DNA of 12,429 bases from DATDOO01 sp035293245 (GTDB taxonomy: Bacteria > Pseudomonadota > Gammaproteobacteria > Methylococcales > Methylococcaceae): NCBI GenBank assembly GCA_035293245.1, contig DATDOO010000068.1, positions 1 through 12,429 on the forward strand, read 5' to 3'. The notes beneath the pieces were generated by a model that was not told the DNA's origin, did no database searches, and saw only the letters and a program-made list of their open reading frames with translations. Both the position numbers and the translations under genes were made by a program. Positions 7,326 to 12,429 of the stretch are shown here, one piece after another; the stretch's first letter is position 1; each line of letters begins with the position of its first letter.

Positions 7326-8099
7326 ATGCGCAGGGTCATTTTCAATCAGAAGGGCGGCGTCGGAAAATCCACCATTGCCTGCAATCTGGCGGCAATCAGC
7401 GCTGCGGAAGGCAAGAAGACCCTGGTGGTCGATCTCGACGTGCAGGGCAATTCCACCCAGTACCTGCTCGGCGACAAGGTGGGCGATCCCGAGCAGAGCG
7501 CCGCGCGCTTTTTCAAGGACAGCCTGAGCATCAATCCCTTCGCCAAGGGCGGCCATCCCCTGGACGGGCTGATCCACGAAACCCCCTATGCCAATCTGTC
7601 GGTGCTGCCTTCCCATGCGGAAATGGAGACCCTGCAAAGCCGTCTGGAAACCCGGCACAAGATTTACAAACTGCGCGAGGCGCTGGAGTCTTTGGCCGGT
7701 TTCGAGCGGGTTTACATCGACACGCCGCCGGTGCTGAACTTTTTCAGCCGCTCGGCCTTGATTGCCGCCCAATCCTGTCTGATCCCCTTCGACTGCGACG
7801 CCTTTTCCCGCGAGGCGCTCTACAATCTGCTGGAAGCCATCGAGGAAGTGCGCGCCGATCATAACGAAGGGCTCAGCATCGAAGGGGTGGTGGTCAACCA
7901 GTTCCAGGCGCGGGCCAACCTGCCGCAGCAGATCGTCGCCGAGCTGATCGCCGAAGGCCATCCGGTGCTCAACACCCGCCTGTCGCCGTCGGTGAAGGTG
8001 CGCGAGTCCCACAGCGAATCCAAGCCCCTGATCCACTACGCCCCGGACCACAAGCTCACCGAGGAGTTTTTGGCCCTGCACCGGGAGTTGAATCCGTAA
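7326..8099 (+). CDS. Orphan ParA-family (MinD/ParA/Mrp) ATPase
   Basis: The 257-residue product is a P-loop ATPase of the ParA type; relatives position DNA or protein cargo by ATP-dependent dimerisation and nonspecific DNA binding. The deviant Walker A is KGGVGKST at residues 9-16, with the signature Lys9. Walker A' is VVDLDVQGNST at 34-44, and Walker B is VYIDTPP at about 129-135. The C-terminal half (IPFDCDAFSREALYNLL, VVVNQFQARANLPQQ, VKVRESHSESKPLIH) matches the orphan chromosomal ParA proteins known from Pseudomonas and related gammaproteobacteria. There is no N-terminal DNA-binding extension and no parB or parS neighbour, so a plasmid partition role is unlikely and the cargo is unknown. 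The ATG at 7326 is preferred over a TTG at 7311 because MRRVIFNQKGGVGKS is the usual opening; GTGGGA lies about 7 bases upstream. The gene converges on lnt. Confidence 0.93.
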   Translation: MRRVIFNQKGGVGKSTIACNLAAISAAEGKKTLVVDLDVQGNSTQYLLGDKVGDPEQSAARFFKDSLSINPFAKGGHPLDGLIHETPYANLSVLPSHAEMETLQSRLETRHKIYKLREALESLAGFERVYIDTPPVLNFFSRSALIAAQSCLIPFDCDAFSREALYNLLEAIEEVRADHNEGLSIEGVVVNQFQARANLPQQIVAELIAEGHPVLNTRLSPSVKVRESHSESKPLIHYAPDHKLTEEFLALHRELNP

Positions 8100-8121
8100 C
8101 AGTCCGGAAACCGTAAAAAAT

Positions 8122-8369
8122 GTAGGGTGGGTTAGACGCGCGAACCACCAACGACGAATCTTGCAGTGGCTTTGATGCGCGTCGTAACCCACCGATCAGC
8201 GTCGATTGTTCCTGCGAGGCCGTTCGGTGGGTTTGCTGGACCCGTCCCTGGGGCTGGCGCTACGCGCCGGGCCTCGCCCGTCCAAATCCGTTCCATACGG
8301 ATTGGTCGGCGCACGCCAAGCCTTTCGTAACCTACCGTGCCTGCGCAACGTGCGCCTAACCCACCCTAC
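8122..8369. repeat. Compound inverted-repeat element between parA and lnt
   Basis: This non-coding stretch is bounded by a perfect 14-base inverted repeat, GTAGGGTGGGTTAG (8122-8135) and CTAACCCACCCTAC (8356-8369). Inside are two hairpin units. The first is 8122-8193, where GGTGGGTTAGACGCGC pairs with GCGCGTCGTAACCCACC (8177-8193) with one bulge. The second is 8226-8369, running from GGTGGGTTTG to CTAACCCACC, and contains smaller hairpins at 8256-8268 (GGCGC-TAC-GCGCC) and 8285-8303 (AATCCGT, five-base loop, ACGGATT). No transposase or ORF of substance is present. GTAGGGTGGGTTAG motifs recur in many bacterial genomes as dispersed repeats; that is recalled, not shown here. The element lies between convergent genes, where it could act as a bidirectional transcription barrier, and its right end overlaps the last codons of lnt. 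Confidence 0.75.
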
Positions 8370-9861
8370 TACGTGCCGATCCGGCCAGCGCCGTCCCTCC
8401 CAGCAACCCGAACAGCAATAGAATCACCGGCGCATCCCCCCAGCGCACGTAAGGCGTGGCGCCGCGCATGGGCGTTACGTCGGCCGCCAAGACGCCTTGC
8501 TGGAACTGGGGCAGGCGGGAGACGATCCTTCCTTGCGCATCGATGACCGCCGTGACGCCGGTATTGGTGGCGCGCAGCATCCAGCGGCCCGTTTCCAGAG
8601 CGCGCATGCGGGCCATCTGCAGGTGCTGGTGGGGAGCGATGGAGTCGCCGAACCAGGCGTCGTTGCTGACGTTGACCAGATAAGCCGCTTCCGGCAAGCC
8701 GGCGCGCGACTCGTTGCCGAACGCGTCCTCGTAACAAACCGACGCCGCCAGCGGCTGGCCCGCCGCGACCAGCAGCGGTTGTTCGCGCGCGCCGGCGTCG
8801 AAGTCGCCGAGCGGTATTTCCATGACATCCAGAATCCAGCCCAGCAAAGGCCTGAGCGGCAGGAACTCGCCGAACGGCACCAGGTGGCGCTTGCGGTAGA
8901 TGGCGGGTGGCTGGCCGACCTTGACCAGGCCGTTGTAATAACGCGCCCCGTTGGCCTCCTCGACCGGCGCCCCGACCAGGATGTCCGCGCCGTGGGCGCG
9001 GGCCTCTTCATCCAATACGGCGAACAGTTCTTCCAATTGGCCGTAGAAGGCCGGCACGGCGGTTTCCGGCCAGACGATCAAGCGTGCGTCCCAGTTCTCG
9101 CGGGTCATGGACACGTAGAGTTCCAGGGTCAGGCGGCGGTAATCGGCGCGCCATTTCAGGTCCTGGGCGATGTTGCCCTGCAGCAGCGCCGCGCGGAACG
9201 GCGGCGCGGCCGCGTCCACACCCACGGCAACCGGCAGGAAGCGCAAGGCGACGCCGATCGTCAGCGCCGCCAGTACCGGCAGGTAGCGGCGCGCGCCGCG
9301 CCGGCAACAGGCGGTCATGACGACACCGGCGACCGCCGCCGCGGCCCAGCCGACGCCGAACACCCCCGTCCAGGGGGCGAGGCGGGCGAGGGGGAAATCC
9401 ATCTGGCTGTAGCCGGCCTGCAGCCAGGGAAAGCCGGTCAGGAACCAGCCGCGGAACCATTCCCCCAGCGTCCATAGCGCCGGATAGACGATTAAGGCAA
9501 GCAGGGGAAGGCTGGCGCGGGGAAAGCAACGGGCTGCCAGGTAACCGATCAGCGCCGGGTAAAGCGCCATGCAGACAACGAACAGCACGGTCAATCCGCC
9601 CGCCTCCACGGGACTGGCGCCGCCGAAATCGTGGATGCTGACGTAAATCCACGACACGCCGAGGCCGAACTGCCCCAGCCCGAACAGATAGCCGCGCCAC
9701 GCCGCCCGTCCGGGCGCGGCGTTCAGCCAGCCGCCGAACAGGAACAGCAGGCCGGGGAACAGCAGCCAGGGGGCGTCGAAAGGGGCGAAAGCCAGCGGGT
9801 AGAGCAGGCCGCCCAGGAGGGCGGCGCCGTCCGCAACCCGGTTTTTATTCTTCAGCGCCAC
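8356..9861 (-). CDS. lnt: Apolipoprotein N-acyltransferase
   Basis: Lnt attaches the third acyl chain to the N-terminal Cys of lipoproteins in the inner membrane, the last step of lipoprotein maturation. The 501-residue product has a hydrophobic N-terminal part (about residues 10-215, several membrane segments), a periplasmic nitrilase-fold domain and a C-terminal membrane helix (about 478-493). The catalytic triad is complete: Glu266 in WPETAVPAF, Lys324 in YRKRHLVPFGEFLP, and Cys376 in VCYED. The start is a GTG at 9861, 17 bases inside the 3' end of ybeX. No in-frame ATG lies nearby before the first membrane segment, and an AGGA lies just upstream, so coupled translation is likely. The last codons and the TAG stop (8356-8358) lie in the terminal arm of a repeat element, giving a C-terminal SRVG tail. 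LptE, also encoded in the window, is an expected substrate. Confidence 0.96.
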   Translation of the reverse strand: MALKNKNRVADGAALLGGLLYPLAFAPFDAPWLLFPGLLFLFGGWLNAAPGRAAWRGYLFGLGQFGLGVSWIYVSIHDFGGASPVEAGGLTVLFVVCMALYPALIGYLAARCFPRASLPLLALIVYPALWTLGEWFRGWFLTGFPWLQAGYSQMDFPLARLAPWTGVFGVGWAAAAVAGVVMTACCRRGARRYLPVLAALTIGVALRFLPVAVGVDAAAPPFRAALLQGNIAQDLKWRADYRRLTLELYVSMTRENWDARLIVWPETAVPAFYGQLEELFAVLDEEARAHGADILVGAPVEEANGARYYNGLVKVGQPPAIYRKRHLVPFGEFLPLRPLLGWILDVMEIPLGDFDAGAREQPLLVAAGQPLAASVCYEDAFGNESRAGLPEAAYLVNVSNDAWFGDSIAPHQHLQMARMRALETGRWMLRATNTGVTAVIDAQGRIVSRLPQFQQGVLAADVTPMRGATPYVRWGDAPVILLLFGLLGGTALAGSARSRVG

Positions 9862-10711
9862 TGTCCTGGGTTTCTTCCAGCAGGCTCAGACGCAAGAGGT
9901 GCAGGCGGCGGTTGTCGGCGCGCAGCACCTCGAAACGGTAGCGTCCCAGGGTGATTTTCTCGCCGCGTTTGGGCAGATGGCCGGCCTGCTGCACGATCAA
10001 CCCGCCGACGGTGTCGAATTCCTCATCGTCCAGCGAGGCGGCGAAGTAGTCGTTGAACTCTTCCACCGGCATCAGTGCCTTCACGGTGTAGTCGTGGGCG
10101 CCGCGGCGGAAGATGTAATCCTCGCCTTCGAAGTCGTCGTATTCGTCGTCGATGTCGCCGACGATCTGCTCCAGCACGTCTTCGATGGTCACCAACCCTG
10201 CCGCCGCGCCGTATTCGTCCACCACGATGGCCATGTGGTTGCGGGTGGCGCGGAATTCGCGCAGCAGGACGTTGAGGCGCTTGCTCTCGGGCACGAACTG
10301 GGCGCACCGCATGATGTCGCGCACCGTCAGCGTGGGGTTGTTGAGGCCGCGGGCGAACAGGTCCTTGACCAGCAGGACGCCGACGACCTGGGTGCGGTCC
10401 TCGCCGATGACCGGATAGCGCGAATGGGCGGTTTCGACGACCAGGGGAAAGATGGTTTCCAGTTCCGCGTCCTGCGGCACGACCACCGTCTGCGCCCGTG
10501 GAATCATGATGTCGCGCACCCGGAGTTCCGAGACCTGCAGCACGCCCTCGATCATGGACAGCGCTTCGGGATCGAGCAGGTTGCGTTTTTGCGCTTCGCG
10601 CAGGACGCGCATCAATTCCTCGCGGTCTTTCGGCTCGCCGGCGAGAAAATGCCCGAGCCGTTCGATCCAGCCCCGCGAGTCGCCTTCCGTCTGGTCGTCG
10701 TTCATGGCCAT
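9845..10711 (-). CDS. ybeX: CBS-pair protein YbeX/CorC
   Basis: YbeX (also called CorC) is a soluble CBS-domain protein, historically linked to magnesium/cobalt efflux and more recently to ribosome metabolism alongside YbeY and YbeZ. The 288-residue product has a short helical N-terminus (GHFLAGEPKDREELMRVL), two CBS domains (about 67-122 with DIMIPRAQ, and 130-190 with HMAIVVDEYGAAAGLVTIEDVLEQIVGDI) and a C-terminal CorC/HlyC domain (about 205-280, EEFDTVGGLI...GHLPKRGE). It lacks the membrane CNNM domain of the longer paralogues. The ATG at 10711 shares one base with the ybeY stop (TGATG), so that start is preferred; a GTG at 10714 and an ATG at 10705 are alternatives, the last giving MNDD, closest to E. 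coli. The 3' end overlaps lnt by 17 bases. Confidence 0.95.
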   Translation of the reverse strand: MAMNDDQTEGDSRGWIERLGHFLAGEPKDREELMRVLREAQKRNLLDPEALSMIEGVLQVSELRVRDIMIPRAQTVVVPQDAELETIFPLVVETAHSRYPVIGEDRTQVVGVLLVKDLFARGLNNPTLTVRDIMRCAQFVPESKRLNVLLREFRATRNHMAIVVDEYGAAAGLVTIEDVLEQIVGDIDDEYDDFEGEDYIFRRGAHDYTVKALMPVEEFNDYFAASLDDEEFDTVGGLIVQQAGHLPKRGEKITLGRYRFEVLRADNRRLHLLRLSLLEETQDSGAEE

Positions 10712-11163
10712 CACTGTTCTTGGTAGGGATTGGGAAAACCGAGGGACTGCAGGATGCGGATTTCCTCCGCTTCCATGCGCTCCGCGTCCGTGTCCTCGAT
10801 GTGGTCGAAACCCAGGAGATGCAGAACGCCGTGCACGGTGAGATGCGCCCAGTGCGCCTCCACGGATTTTGCCTGCTCGCCGGCTTCGCGCGCCACCACG
10901 GGGGCGCAGATCACCAAGTCGCCCAGGTGGGTGTTGGGGACGCCCGGCGGGACCTCGAAAGGAAAGCTCAGCACGTTGGTCGGATCATTCTTGCCGCGAT
11001 AGTCGGCGTTCAATCGGGCGCTTTCGCCTTCATCCACCAAGCGGATCAGCACTTCCGCCGTTTCGTGCCTGCCGGCCAGTGCGGCTTCCGTCCAGCGCTG
11101 AAATCGCCCCTCCGCAGGCAGCGAGGGGTGTTCGCTGGCATGCTGGATGTCAACTTCGATCAT
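10711..11163 (-). CDS. ybeY: Endoribonuclease / rRNA maturation factor YbeY
   Basis: YbeY is a zinc-dependent factor needed for 16S rRNA 3'-end maturation and ribosome quality control. The 150-residue product carries the defining H-x3-H-x5-H motif, HGVLHLLGFDH, with His111, His115 and His121 as the likely zinc ligands. It also has the family stretches LNADYRGKNDPTNVLSFPFE and LGDLVI. The ATG at 11163, giving MIEVDIQ, is chosen although the frame is open for twelve more codons into ybeZ, because MIEVDIQ matches the usual family opening. It overlaps ybeZ by 14 bases and ends in TGATG with ybeX, so the three are very likely translationally coupled. Length and motifs are normal. Confidence 0.96.
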   Translation of the reverse strand: MIEVDIQHASEHPSLPAEGRFQRWTEAALAGRHETAEVLIRLVDEGESARLNADYRGKNDPTNVLSFPFEVPPGVPNTHLGDLVICAPVVAREAGEQAKSVEAHWAHLTVHGVLHLLGFDHIEDTDAERMEAEEIRILQSLGFPNPYQEQ

Positions 11164-12151
11164 TCGTTTCGTCGGGAGCGCGGCGCTCGAAGGCTTCATA
11201 GGCGGCGACGATGCGCTGCACCAACGGGTGGCGCACCACGTCCGCCGAAGTGAAAAAGGTGAAACTGATGCCTTCCACCTCGCGCAACACTTCGATGACG
11301 TGGCGCAGACCCGACTGACGGTTCTTGGGCAGGTCGATCTGGGTGATGTCGCCGGTGACGACGGCGGTGGAGCCGAAGCCGACGCGGGTGAGGAACATTT
11401 TCAGTTGTTCGACCGTGGCGTTCTGCGCCTCGTCGAGAATGATGAAGGAGTCGTTGAGGGTCCTGCCGCGCATGAAGGCCAGGGGCGCCACCTCGATGAC
11501 GTTGCGCTCCTGCAGCTTGGCGGCCCGCTCGAAACCGAGCATCTCGTACAGGGCGTCGTACAGCGGGCGCAGGTAAGGGTCGACTTTCTGCGCCATGTCG
11601 CCGGGCAAAAAGCCCAGTTTTTCTCCCGCTTCCACGGCGGGGCGGGCGAGAATCAGTCGGCGCACCCGCTCGCGCTCCAGTGCCTCGACGGCGCAGGCCA
11701 CGGCCAGATAGGTCTTGCCGGTGCCCGCCGGGCCGATGCCGAAGTTGATGTCGTGGCGGAGGATGTTGGCGAGATAGGCCTGCTGGTTGGCGCCGCGGGC
11801 GCGGATGATGCCGCGCCGCGTGTGGATGCCGGGAATTTCGCTTTCGCTTGCGGACGGCGCGGGGGCCAAGAGTTGTTGCACGGCGGAATCTTGCAGGGAA
11901 AGATGGACCTGTTCCGGGGTCAGCGCTTCGCGGAGCGTACTGTCGAACAGGCTTTGCAGCAGGCGTTGCGCGGCCAGGGCGGCGGGCTCCGTGCCGATGA
12001 CCTGGAAGTCGTTGCCCCGGTTGGCGATTTCCACGCCCAGGCGCCGCTCGATCTGGCGCAGATGGCTGTCGAATGGGCCGCATAGGTTGGCGAGCCGTTC
12101 GTTGTCGGCGGGCTCGAGCTTGAGGTGCAGGACGTTGGGCGAGTTAGGCAA
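11150..12151 (-). CDS. ybeZ: PhoH-like ATPase YbeZ
   Basis: YbeZ is a cytoplasmic PhoH-family P-loop ATPase thought to work with YbeY in RNA processing. Walker A is GPAGTGKT (residues 140-147) and Walker B is FIILDEAQN (236-244). The stretches LARPAVEAGEKLGFLPGD, DPYLRPLYDALYEMLGF, APLAFMRGRTLND and DITQIDLPKN are all typical of the family. The N-terminal KLEPADNERLANLCGPFD aligns with the E. coli YbeZ opening. The start is uncertain: no ATG or GTG fits, and the best choice is a TTG at 12151, overlapping the miaB stop as TTGCCTAA and giving 333 residues. No Shine-Dalgarno is visible, so coupling to miaB is likely. A longer open frame upstream lies inside miaB and reads as noise. Confidence 0.94.
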   Translation of the reverse strand: MPNSPNVLHLKLEPADNERLANLCGPFDSHLRQIERRLGVEIANRGNDFQVIGTEPAALAAQRLLQSLFDSTLREALTPEQVHLSLQDSAVQQLLAPAPSASESEIPGIHTRRGIIRARGANQQAYLANILRHDINFGIGPAGTGKTYLAVACAVEALERERVRRLILARPAVEAGEKLGFLPGDMAQKVDPYLRPLYDALYEMLGFERAAKLQERNVIEVAPLAFMRGRTLNDSFIILDEAQNATVEQLKMFLTRVGFGSTAVVTGDITQIDLPKNRQSGLRHVIEVLREVEGISFTFFTSADVVRHPLVQRIVAAYEAFERRAPDETNDRS

Positions 12152-12429
12152 GTGTGCTGGGGGCGGTAGCCGCCGTGGATGGCCGGCGCTGGATGCGTTC
12201 CAGGAGGGAGGACTCCACCAGTCGTCCGCGCAGGGAATTGGGCAGCGCTTCGGTAATGAGCACGTCCACAATTTGTCCGACCCAACGCGGGTGGGCGTTG
12301 AAGTTCACCACGCGGTTGTTTTCGGTGCGCCCGCTCAATTGTTCCGGATTTTTGCGCGACGCCCCCTCGACGAGGATCGGCTGTACGGTGTCGACCATGG
12401 CGCGGGAGATGGCGGCGGCTTGGTCGTTG
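12144..12429 (-). CDS. miaB: tRNA-2-methylthio-N6-dimethylallyladenosine synthase, C-terminal part (partial)
   Basis: MiaB is the radical-SAM methylthiotransferase that adds a 2-methylthio group to i6A37 of certain tRNAs. Only the C-terminal 94 codons are in the window; the catalytic domains lie beyond the right edge. The visible part is the end of the radical-SAM region (NDQAAAISRAMVDTVQPI) and the TRAM RNA-binding domain. It includes LVEGASRKNPEQLSGRTENN, RVVNF and VGQIVDVLITEALPNSLRG, closely matching the E. coli MiaB C-terminus. It ends with TAA at 12144-12146, eight bases inside the proposed start of ybeZ. The miaB-ybeZ-ybeY-ybeX-lnt order is the classic one. Confidence 0.95.
   Translation of the reverse strand, partial: NDQAAAISRAMVDTVQPILVEGASRKNPEQLSGRTENNRVVNFNAHPRWVGQIVDVLITEALPNSLRGRLVESSLLERIQRRPSTAATAPSTLA

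Noticed and set aside
6711..8192. A 493-codon minus-strand frame opposite the EAL domain and parA
   Set aside because: It spans two unrelated plus-strand genes and their terminator, and shows no domain. It is an antisense shadow.
8122..8369. A CRISPR array or insertion sequence between parA and lnt
   Set aside because: The repeats are few, inverted and of unequal spacing, and there is no transposase, so neither fits. It is reported as an inverted-repeat element.

Overview
The window is a dense, high-GC bacterial chromosome segment, most likely from a gammaproteobacterium. It holds two conserved housekeeping blocks on the minus strand: miaB-ybeZ(phoH)-ybeY-ybeX(corC)-lnt on the right and leuS-lptE-holA on the left. 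Gammaproteobacteria commonly carry these blocks near each other. The orphan ParA protein also resembles a type familiar from Pseudomonas-like genomes. LeuRS has a four-cysteine zinc insert of a kind also seen in betaproteobacteria, so the class call is an inference. A Methylococcaceae-like host would fit, but nothing here proves it.

Layout, left to right: the N-terminal part of holA (cut by the left edge), lptE and leuS, all on the minus strand and separated by 2-5 bases. Next comes a roughly 190-base divergent intergenic region. A possible 30-codon leader ORF with a strong Shine-Dalgarno follows on the plus strand, its stop overlapping an ATG of a large membrane-anchored PAS-GAF-PAS-GGDEF-EAL protein. 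An intrinsic terminator separates that gene from an orphan parA-family gene. A roughly 250-base region built of hairpin-forming GTAGGGTGGGTTAG elements lies between parA and the convergent lnt and supplies the end of lnt. Then, on the minus strand, come lnt, ybeX, ybeY, ybeZ and the C-terminal part of miaB (cut by the right edge), all overlapping.

Functionally, the right block joins tRNA modification (MiaB), ribosome and rRNA quality control (YbeZ/YbeY), a CBS-domain protein (YbeX) and lipoprotein N-acylation (Lnt). The left block joins leucyl-tRNA synthesis, LPS export (LptE) and the DNA polymerase clamp loader (HolA). The plus-strand pair between them, a cyclic-di-GMP enzyme and a ParA ATPase, is the accessory part.

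No CRISPR array, transposase, toxin-antitoxin pair, tRNA or rRNA was seen, and no clearly new multi-gene system. The points most worth a second look are two anomalies inside leuS (an in-frame palindromic repeat and a compositionally foreign Gly-rich tract), the possible coupled leader ORF before the c-di-GMP gene, and the repeat that forms the 3' end of lnt.
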